A stretch of DNA of 64,000 nt from Bacillota bacterium (GCA_018816905.1 JAHIVB010000013.1:1-64000), one strand, 5' to 3'. Positions 41,563 through 51,143 are shown, counted from the stretch's first letter. Program-made: numbers and translations. The notes: generated by a model from the sequence alone, not told the origin.

Positions 41563-43260
41563 TCATCGATTTTTATCTCTGATATAAACATAGGCTGAAT
41601 ATCCATCCAATAATACTTCTTTCGAGAGTAACATGCCTTTTGATTCATTGGTGTAGAGCAGATTATATCCTTCTAAAGAAATCATTGAAAGATTGACAGA
41701 AACAGGAAACTCTCTGAAATTAGTAAGAATTAAATGATCCTTTCTTTCTCCTATGTTTTCGTAACAATAATGGTTTTCGTCATCCAGCTCAATGAATCTT
41801 ACTTTTCCATTCATGATGTCCGAGTTTTCAACTCGATATTTTAAAATCATCCGATAAACATTGAGCACAGAATCAGGATCATCGTTTTGTGAAACGACAT
41901 TGATGCTTGTATAATCAGAATGAACATCAATCCAAGGCAAATGCTTGGAAAAACCTGCAAATTCTTCAGAATTCCATTGCATTGGAGTTCTAGCATTGTC
42001 GCGGCATCTCGATTGAATGATTTCCAAGGCTTCTTGTTTGGAGAAACCTCTATCCAAAAAATTTTGATATTCAGTAAAAACTTCAACGTCACGAAATTGC
42101 GAAATCTGATTGTATTTCACATTTGTCATTCCGATTTCTTCACCTTGGTAACAAATGGCTGTTCCACTCATGAAATAAAGACTTGTAGCCAACATCTTCG
42201 CAGATTTGTCATGATATTCAGAATCATTTCCATAGTGAGATACGACTCTAGGTTGGTCATGATTATGCCAGTAAATGATATTCCAACCTTTTCCCTCAAG
42301 CATTTCATACCAATGTTGGTAGCTTCTTTTGATCGAGGCTACTCGTAAATTACCCTGACTCCATTTTCCCATCAATCGGGGATCATGATTGTCAACGTCT
42401 GCCCAGCAATGGCCAAAATGGATGAGCATATTGAATTCGTTGGAACCATAACCGGCATATTTCAAGGCTTCTTCTTTCGAGGCCCCTCCAGATTCTCCGA
42501 TTGTTAGAACGTCATAGGGCACAAAAATTTCTTTTCCCAGTTCTTGTAAATAGTCGTGATGTCTTGGGATGCTCGAAAAGTTTTCATAACCCGGAAATCC
42601 ATCAGGAAAGTCCCAGTTCTTTTCCAAATGGTTGCTAGCATCCACTCGGAAACCATTGATTCCTTGGTCAAGCCACCACCGAATCATCTTCTTCATGTCT
42701 TCTCGAAGCGACTCGTTTCGCCAATTGAGATCAGGCATTTTCTTACTAAAGATATGGAGGTAATACTCATCGGTTGGCGGATTGTATTCCCATGTTGAAT
42801 CACCAAACCAACCAATCCATCTCGTCGGCTTGATTTTGTTTCCATTTGAATCAAATTTAGGTTTTTGCCAAATGTAATAATCATGGTATTTGATATGATT
42901 TGGATGTTGCGGGTCTTTTGCAGCTATGAACCATTCATGTTCATCCGAGGTATGATTTAACACCAAATCGGTAATGATTCTAATTCCTAACTCATGAGCT
43001 TTATGAAGAAGGTCTCTAAAATCTTCGAGTGTGCCATAGTCTTCTGAAACCTTGTAATAGTTTCGAACGTCATATCCGTTATCGTCCATTGGAGAGTCAT
43101 AATGGGGAGAAATCCATAATATTCCTATCCCTAATGATTTGAAGTATTCCAGTTTTTGTGTGACTCCTTGAATATCGCCTATTCCATCGTTATTGGAATC
43201 ATAAAAACTTCTGAGATAAATTTGATAGATATTCTCTTTTTGCCACCATTTTTGTTCCAT
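41563..43260 (-). CDS. GH13 alpha-glucosidase (oligo-1,6-glucosidase type)
   Basis: A cytoplasmic glycoside hydrolase of family 13 acting on short alpha-glucosides. The nucleophile is Asp207 in GFRVDASNH, the acid/base Glu256 in TIGESGG, and the transition-state stabiliser Asp335 in WHNHDQPR; LNHTS is at 101-106. The fourth residue of the nucleophile motif differs from the usual FRMDVIN form. At 565 residues it is full length. There is no sugar transporter or regulator beside it, so the substrate (isomaltose, sucrose, trehalose-6-P or other) is not determined. GGAGG precedes the ATG. Confidence 0.9.
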   Translation of the reverse strand: MEQKWWQKENIYQIYLRSFYDSNNDGIGDIQGVTQKLEYFKSLGIGILWISPHYDSPMDDNGYDVRNYYKVSEDYGTLEDFRDLLHKAHELGIRIITDLVLNHTSDEHEWFIAAKDPQHPNHIKYHDYYIWQKPKFDSNGNKIKPTRWIGWFGDSTWEYNPPTDEYYLHIFSKKMPDLNWRNESLREDMKKMIRWWLDQGINGFRVDASNHLEKNWDFPDGFPGYENFSSIPRHHDYLQELGKEIFVPYDVLTIGESGGASKEEALKYAGYGSNEFNMLIHFGHCWADVDNHDPRLMGKWSQGNLRVASIKRSYQHWYEMLEGKGWNIIYWHNHDQPRVVSHYGNDSEYHDKSAKMLATSLYFMSGTAICYQGEEIGMTNVKYNQISQFRDVEVFTEYQNFLDRGFSKQEALEIIQSRCRDNARTPMQWNSEEFAGFSKHLPWIDVHSDYTSINVVSQNDDPDSVLNVYRMILKYRVENSDIMNGKVRFIELDDENHYCYENIGERKDHLILTNFREFPVSVNLSMISLEGYNLLYTNESKGMLLSKEVLLDGYSAYVYIRDKNR

Positions 43261-43298
43261 AATGACCTCCGTATGATTACATTCTCTATTATATCCAA

Positions 43299-46214
43299 TT
43301 ATGAATCAATATTTTCATGAATGCTTCGTAAATCGGTTACGGGTTTGTCAATCGGTGGAAAAACCATGCCTTTGACGAGACGAATTCCATATTTGTTCAG
43401 TATCGACTTCTTTAACGTCTCATCCGTATGATTGTAAATCAACTTAAAATCATATAAACTTTGAATTTCTTTTCCATGGAGAAAATCATCGTGACTAACA
43501 ATTAAGAAATCAGACATTGATAGAATATTCAAATCATTCATTTTCAAATTGAAAAGATGATCGAAAGCAATCAAGAATCCTTTGTTTTTCAAATATTCGA
43601 CATCTTCGTGAAAATGGAAATTCTGTTTTAGTGGGAACTCGAGTACAAACACACATTGAGAAATATTCAATGATTCGACTCGTTTTATTCTTCTAACGAT
43701 ATCATCGATCACGGAATGGTTTTTAATCGTTTCATGATGAATTTTAAACAGATAGTATGTTTTTAACTTCGAGACATTGCTCTTTAAGAAAGACTTAATG
43801 AGCAAAATGTCCATTTTCAAAGAATACCCGCCTGTAATAATGGCTTCTTCCATCAGTTTCTTTTCTCCAAGTAAGACACTTGAATGCAAGTCAATTTGAT
43901 ACCCAAAAGCCTCATATGTTGTCCAATCTCCAATCGGATGATATTCTACTGGGATTTCTTTGCTTGAAAGAAGCTGTTCAAGGTTCAAATGTATTGTTTT
44001 CAAAAGATGTTGCTCGTTGACTTGTTTTCGATCACTATATCGTAACTCTGATATTTTATTATGTCGATAGAACTGTTCGTAAAGTTCATCAATCAGTTCC
44101 TCAAAGACTCTCTTCTTTTGATTAATGGCACAAATTCCAGAAAAAGTTACGTCTTCAAGAATCAAATCAGTTTGATTGGTTTCTTTTGTCAACTCATTCC
44201 ATACTCGACCAATCACTCGTTTGTCAACCGTATCCAAAAACAAAAACCAACCGCTTTCATTTGCCCTATAAGCACCAATGAATGAAGTTCTTGATATTTT
44301 TTTCAGAATGCTAGGTAAAAACGAATTCAATTTTTTCTTAAAAGAGAAATGATATTTTTGGAACAGTTCTTCCCTTTCATCCAAGTCAAAATAGATTAAA
44401 GAAGTCGCTTTCTCCAACTGCTCGAAACGAGTTTTCAATGATTGTATCGTTTCAAAAGAAGAATCGATGTCTTGTTTCATCAAATGATCTACCAATGCCG
44501 TTTGATTTACTTCATCTGTTACATCGGTAATGTGTAAATATAAGGCAAAACGAATCTCTTTTACAAGAATCTTCAAGAACCTTCGTTTGTTCGGAGAAAC
44601 ATTCATTTCAACAACCCATTCATCTTTATGTAAAAAATCGTCCAAATAAGGTTTTGGATTAATGAATTTATCTCTCAATCGCTCATAAGGGAAATGTTCT
44701 TCTTCCATCCCTAGCAGTCTTTTCGCAATCGGGTTAAGAAGAGTCACAACACCATGTTCAATCCGAATAAAACCGATTTCAAGTTTGTCTTCAAACGCTT
44801 CTCGAATCATGGAAAATTCCTCTTCTTTCCGTTCGAAAAAGAAGTTGATAAGTTGAGATTCAAGAATTCTAGACAAAATCATCAGCAATTTATGGATATA
44901 ATCATAATGGGTTGTTTGATCGATGCCAATCATGATATACATGTTTCCATAAACTTCCGAATACGTCTTGGAAGCGATGACCATTTCTGAAGAAATGGGG
45001 TTAGGAGACATAAAATCAGTCATGTTTTCAAGATCAGATTTATGATAAACGTGTAGTGACAATGGATCTGCGAATATCTCTTCTATGATGCTTCCTTGAA
45101 TTTGAACATAAGAGAAGATTTTTTCCATCAAAAGTTTTTTGTGATAAGTCAACACATGATACCCATCATCTTGCAAGTAGATGAAATGGAAACGATCGAC
45201 ATGCACCAAATCAAAGAAAGCTCTAGAGCCGTGGAGTAGCACCTCTCGAGGTGAATGGATGTCCTGTTTCATTAACAACTTTGAAATCAAGGAGTAAAGA
45301 CCGTCAAACTGATTCAATATCTCAATCGTTTCATTTCTAAGCTCATTTAATCGGTCTCTGCAGTATTCATAGTCACTAGGGGCATAAACGTGCTCGAAAA
45401 GGCTTAAACCAGCTTCATAGAAAAGTTTTTGATAATTTTTCGAAAGGGTTGTTCTGATTTTCGGCTCATAGTCATGATAAAATTTCAGTGCTTCATCATA
45501 TCGTTCCAGTTGAACGCATAACAATAAATATCGATCCAAATACCTGTTCTTAATCTTTGATTTGATAAAGTACTCTTGATACTTCTCCAGTGCCTTGAGA
45601 TAATCCTTTTCTGCATAATACAAATCAGATTCGACCAAAGCAAATAACGGATTCTTTTGAAATCGATCAAACAAGGTCGCTTTATCGAAATATTGTCTTG
45701 CTTTGTCAAGATTCGATGTTTGCATTGAAAGCATCGACAATTTTAAATACTTCGAAATGATATTATTTGAAGACATATTGTCCGGTATGTTTTCTAATAC
45801 TTCGATGGCACTTGAATACTTCTTCAAACCTTCCAAACCAACGGATAAATAAAAACTTTGCATCATCTGTTGGTGCTTATCTCCGGTAATAAAACGTTCT
45901 CTCATCTTCAATAAGGCTTCAAGTTCGTGGAAATCTTCGATTCTGATTAATTGTCCTATCAATTTGTCAATCATTGGAAGGATTACCTTGTAATCTTCCG
46001 TATACTCACTATTGATTGCGGTTTTCAAAGTAGCGATTGCGCTGTCATAATCTTGAAGACTTACATAAGTATCAAAGAGCTGAGAAGCAACCAAAAAATA
46101 TCCATCGAAATCCTGTTGCTCGATGGATTGCGTCAGCAATTCCAGTAATTTGCCAATCAGTTCCTCAGAAACCGGTTCGGTCAAAAGTCTTTCCAGTGTT
46201 TCTTTAATAATCAT
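43299..46214 (-). CDS. TPR-GAF-PAS protein with degenerate GGDEF and EAL-like domains
   Basis: A 971-residue soluble protein. Residues 1-320 are helical repeats of TPR type (for example KARQYFDKATLFDRF, YLKALEKYQEYF). About 325-460 looks like a GAF domain and about 475-570 like a PAS domain (IEHGVVTLLNPIAKRLLGM). About 600-715 resembles GGDEF: it keeps an IYFDLD strand, but the active-site loop reads RANESGW at 650-656. About 735-960 follows the EAL fold: YHPIGDW (758-764), and a final LVKGMVFPPIDKP, but YEAFGYQI replaces the EAL motif and AFDHLF (883-888) replaces DDFG. It is therefore probably a c-di-GMP-fold sensor or scaffold rather than an enzyme. It overlaps yfcE by 11 bases. Confidence 0.65.
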   Translation of the reverse strand: MIIKETLERLLTEPVSEELIGKLLELLTQSIEQQDFDGYFLVASQLFDTYVSLQDYDSAIATLKTAINSEYTEDYKVILPMIDKLIGQLIRIEDFHELEALLKMRERFITGDKHQQMMQSFYLSVGLEGLKKYSSAIEVLENIPDNMSSNNIISKYLKLSMLSMQTSNLDKARQYFDKATLFDRFQKNPLFALVESDLYYAEKDYLKALEKYQEYFIKSKIKNRYLDRYLLLCVQLERYDEALKFYHDYEPKIRTTLSKNYQKLFYEAGLSLFEHVYAPSDYEYCRDRLNELRNETIEILNQFDGLYSLISKLLMKQDIHSPREVLLHGSRAFFDLVHVDRFHFIYLQDDGYHVLTYHKKLLMEKIFSYVQIQGSIIEEIFADPLSLHVYHKSDLENMTDFMSPNPISSEMVIASKTYSEVYGNMYIMIGIDQTTHYDYIHKLLMILSRILESQLINFFFERKEEEFSMIREAFEDKLEIGFIRIEHGVVTLLNPIAKRLLGMEEEHFPYERLRDKFINPKPYLDDFLHKDEWVVEMNVSPNKRRFLKILVKEIRFALYLHITDVTDEVNQTALVDHLMKQDIDSSFETIQSLKTRFEQLEKATSLIYFDLDEREELFQKYHFSFKKKLNSFLPSILKKISRTSFIGAYRANESGWFLFLDTVDKRVIGRVWNELTKETNQTDLILEDVTFSGICAINQKKRVFEELIDELYEQFYRHNKISELRYSDRKQVNEQHLLKTIHLNLEQLLSSKEIPVEYHPIGDWTTYEAFGYQIDLHSSVLLGEKKLMEEAIITGGYSLKMDILLIKSFLKSNVSKLKTYYLFKIHHETIKNHSVIDDIVRRIKRVESLNISQCVFVLEFPLKQNFHFHEDVEYLKNKGFLIAFDHLFNLKMNDLNILSMSDFLIVSHDDFLHGKEIQSLYDFKLIYNHTDETLKKSILNKYGIRLVKGMVFPPIDKPVTDLRSIHENIDS

Positions 46215-46722
46215 GCGACCTCCTTGTTTTAAAAAGAGACAGTAGCGTTTTGTGTGTTTTCAAGTCTCGAATCTCAAGAGAAATCTTATTTGCTTTCGTT
46301 TCGATGATTGCATAGGTGGGAAGAAAGGTTCCTTTTGGGAATGTGAGAGATCCCGGGTTCATACAAATCAAATCATCTATTTCTTCTAAAATTGCCCTGT
46401 GAGTATGTCCGAAACAAACGACATCGATGTCATGAGCGTTCGATACTTCAACCAACCTGTAAAGACCCATCTTAACCCCGTATTTGTGGCCGTGGGTGAA
46501 CAGAAATTTCCAATCGTCGAAAATAAAGATCAAATCATCGGGGAAATTTGGTTCAAAAGGATAGTTTCCTTTGACGCCAATGACATTCCTCTCGCTTAAC
46601 TCCTCTTCACGCATTTCCGAATCTCCCAAAGAAATGATTCGGTCCATCTCTTGACATTCTTTTAGTAATAAATCTAGAGATTCTCTGTCCCTATGATTAT
46701 CGCTAAAGACGAGAAGCTTCAT
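46204..46722 (-). CDS. YfcE/MJ0936-type metallophosphoesterase
   Basis: A small calcineurin-like phosphodiesterase. Metal ligands are in VFSDNHRD, SLGDSE, VKGNYPFE (the GNCD position), FTHGHKYG and CFGHTHRA. At 172 residues it fits the family. The GNCD loop is changed to GNYP, but other metal-binding residues remain, so activity is likely. It overlaps rdgB by 20 bases; in many Bacillota rdgB and yfcE-like genes are linked. The natural substrate is unknown. Confidence 0.88.
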   Translation of the reverse strand: MKLLVFSDNHRDRESLDLLLKECQEMDRIISLGDSEMREEELSERNVIGVKGNYPFEPNFPDDLIFIFDDWKFLFTHGHKYGVKMGLYRLVEVSNAHDIDVVCFGHTHRAILEEIDDLICMNPGSLTFPKGTFLPTYAIIETKANKISLEIRDLKTHKTLLSLFKTRRSHDY

Positions 46723-47305
46723 TTTGATTCTCCTTCAGCGCAGTCATGCACTTGTGTAAAGCGATGGCTCGATGAGATATTCGGTTTTTGACAAAGAGAT
46801 CCAGTTCAGCCATCGTTTTCTTTTCAGACGGGATATAGAAAATCGGATCGTAGCCGAAGCCGTTTGTTCCTCTCATCTCATCCAAAATGACTCCTTCGAT
46901 CTCTCCATGAAAATTCGAGTATCCGGCCAACGGGTCAAAATACACGATTTCACAAACGAATTTAGCTTTTCTATTCTGTTTTCCTTGTAAATTCTTTAAT
47001 AACTTCAGGTTATTGGTTTGATCTTTTGCTTCCTTTGAATACCTTTTTGAATAAATTCCAGGAGCGTTGTCCAACACTTCTACCATCAAACCTGAGTCGT
47101 CCGCAATCGTAGGAATTCCATATTTTATTGCTGAAGCTTCGGCCTTAATCATCGCGTTTTCAAGAAAAGTGGACCCCACTTCTTTTACATCATCTATATC
47201 GTTCAAATCAAGTAAAGAAACCACTTCGTATCCGAGTGGGGAAAGTAAAAAACGATATTCTTTTATTTTGCCTGGATTATTTGAAGCAATCAGGATTTTA
47301 TTCAT
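46703..47305 (-). CDS. rdgB: XTP/dITP diphosphatase (RdgB/HAM1)
   Basis: A house-cleaning pyrophosphatase that removes non-canonical purine nucleoside triphosphates. It begins KILIASNNPGKIKEYRFLL, has TIADDSGLMVEVLDNAPGIYSKRY, a GTNGFGYDPIFYIP motif and ISHRAIA near the C-terminus. GGTGA upstream favours the ATG at 47305 over a GTG at 47317, giving 200 residues. It is the first gene before yfcE and the large TPR-GAF-PAS protein. Confidence 0.95.
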   Translation of the reverse strand: MNKILIASNNPGKIKEYRFLLSPLGYEVVSLLDLNDIDDVKEVGSTFLENAMIKAEASAIKYGIPTIADDSGLMVEVLDNAPGIYSKRYSKEAKDQTNNLKLLKNLQGKQNRKAKFVCEIVYFDPLAGYSNFHGEIEGVILDEMRGTNGFGYDPIFYIPSEKKTMAELDLFVKNRISHRAIALHKCMTALKENQNEASRL

Positions 47306-47359
47306 AGAATTCACCACTTTAAGTATATCATAACATCGACTATCTCGGAATTGAGTATA

Positions 47360-47388
47360 AAAAAAAGTTAAGAAAAATCTTAACTTTT
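47360..47388 (-). terminator. Terminator of the KtrA-type gene
   Basis: AAAAGTTAAGA-TTTT-TCTTAACTTTTTTTT on the minus strand, seven bases after the stop. Confidence 0.85.
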
Positions 47389-47395
47389 AATCTCT

Positions 47396-48061
47396 TTATT
47401 TCTTTAACCAGGAAGTGAATTTTAAGATATTGTCATTATGTCCTACAAGAATGATTTCATCGTCCGGTTCAAAAGGAGTAGTCGAGTTTGGAATAATGAT
47501 TTTTTCATCTCTCCTGATGGCTACAATGTTCACTCCGAAACGAGTACGAATCTCTAGTTCAAGCAAGTGCTTGCCGATAATCTTTTTGGTTGAAATCGTA
47601 GAAACGAAACTATATTGTTGGTCTAGTTCCAAATATTCAAGCAGATTACCGGAAACCAGGATCTTCGCGAGTCTTTTACCCATCGCTTGTTCCGGCCAAA
47701 TCAAGTGGTCTTGATCAACACCAAGTTTTTCTACGACACGGGCATGATATTCGCTTTGGACTTTTACATAGACATTCTTTACTCCAATGTCTTTTAATAT
47801 CAAGGTAGTCAAAATAGAGTTATCAACATTGATTCCTGTTGCGACGATGACGGTGTCATAACTGGTAATCCCTATTTCTTTTAAAGCTTCAACGTCGGTA
47901 GAGTCTAGGCAAATCGCATTGGTCACCATCTTTGCTACTTTTTCTATTTTTTCATAATTTTTATCAATGACTAAAACATCGGCTTCCAAGTCGACGAGCT
48001 CTTCAATCAAAGCCAGCCCAAATCGGCCAACACCAATTACCGCAAAGTTTTTCTTAATCAT
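47396..48061 (-). CDS. TrkA/KtrA-type potassium channel regulatory subunit
   Basis: A cytoplasmic RCK protein gating a K+ transporter. The Rossmann RCK-N domain (about 1-125) has AVIGVGRFGLALIEEL and the acidic VIDKNYEKIE strand that selects the nucleotide. The RCK-C domain (about 140-221) may bind c-di-AMP as in Bacillus KtrA. AAAGG nine bases before the ATG at 48061 favours that start. The KtrB/TrkH channel gene is not in this window. The transcript leader is too short for a c-di-AMP riboswitch. Confidence 0.92.
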   Translation of the reverse strand: MIKKNFAVIGVGRFGLALIEELVDLEADVLVIDKNYEKIEKVAKMVTNAICLDSTDVEALKEIGITSYDTVIVATGINVDNSILTTLILKDIGVKNVYVKVQSEYHARVVEKLGVDQDHLIWPEQAMGKRLAKILVSGNLLEYLELDQQYSFVSTISTKKIIGKHLLELEIRTRFGVNIVAIRRDEKIIIPNSTTPFEPDDEIILVGHNDNILKFTSWLKK

Positions 48062-48094
48062 ATCGTTCATCCTTTCAGATAAATACTAACTATT

Positions 48095-48122
48095 ATTATA
48101 CATTATTTACATTGTTTGTCAA
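48095..48122 (-). promoter_or_regulatory. Promoter of the KtrA-type gene
   Basis: -35 TTGACA (48122-48117), 16-base spacer, -10 TATAAT (48100-48095), both perfect. Confidence 0.87.
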
Positions 48123-48194
48123 TCAATCTGGGGGCAGAGGGTGTATTTTCAGTGATTTATAAAACTAATTCTATGAAAAAATCTGATTATTTTG

Positions 48195-48200
48195 TATAAT
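48195..48200 (+). promoter_or_regulatory. -10 element of the CPBP protease gene
   Basis: A perfect TATAAT about 25 bases before the ATG at 48225; the -35 region is weak. Confidence 0.45.
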
Positions 48201-48224
48201 AAATATAATGCGAGGTGATATCTT

Positions 48225-49316
48225 ATGAATGAGTTTGACGACTTGTTTAAACAAAATGAAGAACTACCGAAATCCCCTGAGTCTATTCCCACGGATCCTA
48301 ACCATGATTTTTTTGAAATGGAAAGGGAAAATAAAATTAATCGTCATTTGATTATCATCTATGTTGCCATTTCTTTGCTAATAACATTATTTTCGATGGT
48401 ATATGGGACAATTCGTTTTTCTGATTCAGATGTAATCATTTCTAATGTCATTATCACAAGAACGATTTCAATCGAAGTGGAAGATTCCATCGATAATCCT
48501 GATTATCCTTATTTAGTCACAATTTCTGGATGGGTTAAAAACACCAATGATTTTGAAATCCCTTCGGTCTATTTAGAACTTGATTTTCTCACTTCTTCCA
48601 ACGAAGAAATAGGAACTTACTCCTTGTCCGAAGATCATCTAGGCCCTTATGAAATATGGTACATCAACGAACAATTTTACTCCAGTGACTATCCTGATAC
48701 GTTCACCATTGTCAAAGGCATAGATGAAACATCGATGTTTTATCTGCTACTTAACTTTGCTCAGGTTTTCATCACAGCGATATTCTTTGTTCTCATCGAT
48801 AAATCGAATTTCAGGAAAGACTGGAAGGGATTCAAAAAAAGCCCCGGCATCTTCATAGGTCAAATTATCGTAGGGTACCTTCTGGTTTTTATAGCGCTCT
48901 ATGCATCACAGATTCTTCTTCAATATTTAGGGGTCACCGGCACTTCAGAAAATGAAGATGCCATCGCTTCAATGTTTTCAGATAATTTGCTGAATCTTGG
49001 ACTTTTATTTCTTCTACTCTGTGTATTAACCCCAATCGTTGAAGAATTGGTGTTTCGCAAGGCAACTTACGGATTAATTGAAAAAAGATTCGGACCCATA
49101 CCTGCCATCATCGGTAGCGGACTTATTTTTGGATTCATGCATGTGCTAGCTTATATGGATTTCATTCAAGCGATACCATATGTTGCAATGGGACTTGTAT
49201 TCGGATATGTCTATTATCGATCAAAGAAGAATATTTACGTTACGATTGGTGTTCACTTCATCAATAATTTCATTGCATGGGGTAGTTACGTGTTATTGAT
49301 ATACGCCATGAGTTAA
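48225..49316 (+). CDS. CPBP/CAAX-type intramembrane metalloprotease with extracellular beta domain
   Basis: A 363-residue membrane protein. The N-terminus (1-45) is acidic and cytoplasmic, and a first helix spans about 47-65. Residues about 70-175 form an extracellular beta-rich domain (YLVTISGWVKNTNDFEIPSV pattern, FxLYD-like). The remaining helices carry the Abi/CPBP motifs EELVFRKATYG, FGFMHVLAY and HFINNFIAW. Relatives process prenylated or other proteins or protect against bacteriocins. AGGTGA precedes the ATG. It is monocistronic. Confidence 0.88.
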   Translation: MNEFDDLFKQNEELPKSPESIPTDPNHDFFEMERENKINRHLIIIYVAISLLITLFSMVYGTIRFSDSDVIISNVIITRTISIEVEDSIDNPDYPYLVTISGWVKNTNDFEIPSVYLELDFLTSSNEEIGTYSLSEDHLGPYEIWYINEQFYSSDYPDTFTIVKGIDETSMFYLLLNFAQVFITAIFFVLIDKSNFRKDWKGFKKSPGIFIGQIIVGYLLVFIALYASQILLQYLGVTGTSENEDAIASMFSDNLLNLGLLFLLLCVLTPIVEELVFRKATYGLIEKRFGPIPAIIGSGLIFGFMHVLAYMDFIQAIPYVAMGLVFGYVYYRSKKNIYVTIGVHFINNFIAWGSYVLLIYAMS

Positions 49317-49331
49317 TCATTACCCATTTAG

Positions 49332-49363
49332 AAAAAAAAGCCACTCAATCGAGTGGCTTTTTT
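49332..49363. terminator. Bidirectional terminator between the CPBP and M28 genes
   Basis: AAAAGCCACTC-AATC-GAGTGGCTTTTTT with an A run on the left and a T run on the right, so it can serve both convergent genes. Confidence 0.85.
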
Positions 49364-49366
49364 AAA

Positions 49367-50995
49367 TTATTCAATTGAAAAATAGAAAGTAGGTGTCAGT
49401 ATCAACAGGTAGAACCAAATAACGATTAGGAATGCCATTAACCCGCCCACTGTCAGAGCTAAGAATAAAGAATAGACAAGCGGAACCAAGATTAAGATGT
49501 TGATCAAAAAAGTCAAGGAATAGATGGCTATTTCAACCACTCTATTTTTAACGAAATGTCTCGTCGTTAAGCTAATGACTCCGAAAAGTGCAGGGATAAA
49601 GAATAAGAATGAAGCTCCACTTAGAATGAATCCTGTCGCTAATGCGAACAAAATCAATAAAAAGATTCCTGCAAGCATAAACTCGTTTTCTTCTTTCATT
49701 CGGTTGACCACAAGCTTCTTGTAAGCCCAAACAAGACCGATAACAACCAATCCGATAATAATGTAAGCAGGGAGTTCTGAACCATCCATTCTTACATAGG
49801 TCAAGCTCCATGAAGTATGTCCTAGGAAGGCGAACAATTTACTGACAAAGATTCCAAAAATCGCCAGCAAGATGATGACTCCGAAAATGATTCCAAGCTG
49901 TTTCAATACCTTTAAAGGTTTTACATCCTTTTTTAATACTAGGAAAACAAACAACAAAATGAATAGCACGAGTGTCAAGAAATGAAGAATCGTCGCGAAA
50001 GTATCTGTGTATGCAATAAAAACGTTCGAGAACAGATTAAAAAATACTTGATCTTCCGTCCCTTCAAAGTAATGTACGTCACTGTAAACTGAACTGGTCA
50101 CAAACTCATCCACAAGCGGTGTTATTTGCGCACCATAATGTTGAATGCTACTTTGATTGATGGACGTATAATTGTCTCTAGGCGTATGATAATAATAAAG
50201 ACTATCCAAAACCGCAAAATTGATCCCTTGTTTATCAATGGCTAAAAACTCGGTAAAATCAGTGCTGTTTGGCATAACCGTATAAACGGCAGTCGCAATG
50301 CTATAGGATATTGGAAAATCTGCATTTTTATAAAAATCAATCACCTTGGAATTGTTTTTGCTTGTTTCAAACATATAAGCTGGGCCTTCAATCCCTCTAG
50401 CTTCAATGTTGATGACAAACCCGACATTGTCCATTAAATCAGTTTCACCTGCAGCCATTTCTGCGCCATACAGTCCAGTTTCTTCTCCATCAGTCATGAG
50501 AATATAGATTGTATTTTCTAAATCAGTACGTCCTCCATAGAGTCTTGCGATTTCAAGTAGAGTCGCGAGTCCGTATCCATCATCAGCAGCTCCGAAGGAC
50601 CCTCCTAATTCACCCATTCGGCCAATATGGCCTCTGGAGTCATAATGGGCTACAAGCAAGATAGCCGTATCTGAATTTCCAGGAATCGTAGCGAGTAGGT
50701 TTTTGATGTCGTAGTCACTTCCAACTTCCAATCCAGTGTAATTGTATTCTGTGACGTTCTCAGTTCCTACAAATTCTTCTAGCATGCCCTTTAAATATAA
50801 ACGGACCTCTTCATGAGCAACAGGATCAAAAACACTGTGAGGCTCCAAAGAAATCTCTTTAATGTACCCTGCAGCTTTAATTGCTGAAAAATCGGTATCA
50901 GTGATTTCAGGAATCGGAGTCCATAAAACAAACAAGCTCAGTAAAAAGCTAATACTCAATACAACGATTGTGATCAAACGACGTGTAATTCTCAT
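49367..50995 (-). CDS. M28-family membrane aminopeptidase
   Basis: A zinc peptidase anchored by an N-terminal helix (about 8-26), with an extracellular M28 domain (about 40-310) and about seven C-terminal helices. Zinc ligands and catalytic residues are seen in VAHYDSRG, FGAADDGYG, MTDGEETGLYGA, NIEARGIEGP and YHTPRDNY. This peptidase-plus-helices layout occurs in other M28 membrane peptidases. GGAGG six bases before the ATG at 50995 sets the start. It probably digests peptides outside the cell; substrates are unknown. Confidence 0.9.
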   Translation of the reverse strand: MRITRRLITIVVLSISFLLSLFVLWTPIPEITDTDFSAIKAAGYIKEISLEPHSVFDPVAHEEVRLYLKGMLEEFVGTENVTEYNYTGLEVGSDYDIKNLLATIPGNSDTAILLVAHYDSRGHIGRMGELGGSFGAADDGYGLATLLEIARLYGGRTDLENTIYILMTDGEETGLYGAEMAAGETDLMDNVGFVINIEARGIEGPAYMFETSKNNSKVIDFYKNADFPISYSIATAVYTVMPNSTDFTEFLAIDKQGINFAVLDSLYYYHTPRDNYTSINQSSIQHYGAQITPLVDEFVTSSVYSDVHYFEGTEDQVFFNLFSNVFIAYTDTFATILHFLTLVLFILLFVFLVLKKDVKPLKVLKQLGIIFGVIILLAIFGIFVSKLFAFLGHTSWSLTYVRMDGSELPAYIIIGLVVIGLVWAYKKLVVNRMKEENEFMLAGIFLLILFALATGFILSGASFLFFIPALFGVISLTTRHFVKNRVVEIAIYSLTFLINILILVPLVYSLFLALTVGGLMAFLIVIWFYLLILTPTFYFSIE

Positions 50996-51097
50996 AAATT
51001 CCTCCAAATTTCGTAGTTTAAAATTGTTTTGACATTCAAAATAATATCATAATCAGACGTCTTTCTCAACGAGTTTTGTGAGGAAACATTGTAAAAG

Positions 51098-51130
51098 AAA
51101 AAAACCGAGAGTCCAATGACTTTCGGTTTT
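51098..51130 (-). terminator. Terminator of the HU gene
   Basis: AAAACCGAAAGTC-ATTG-GACTCTCGGTTTT followed by T-rich sequence on the minus strand. Confidence 0.82.
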
Positions 51131-51143
51131 CCTAAATATGAAA

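Noticed and set aside
41920-42348. 142-codon plus-strand open frame opposite the GH13 glucosidase
   Set aside because: It lies fully inside conserved catalytic sequence of the glucosidase on the other strand and has no start signals.
48062-48122. c-di-AMP (ydaO/ktrAB-type) riboswitch before the KtrA-type gene
   Set aside because: The consensus promoter leaves a leader of only about 30 bases, too short for that aptamer, and no matching motifs are visible.
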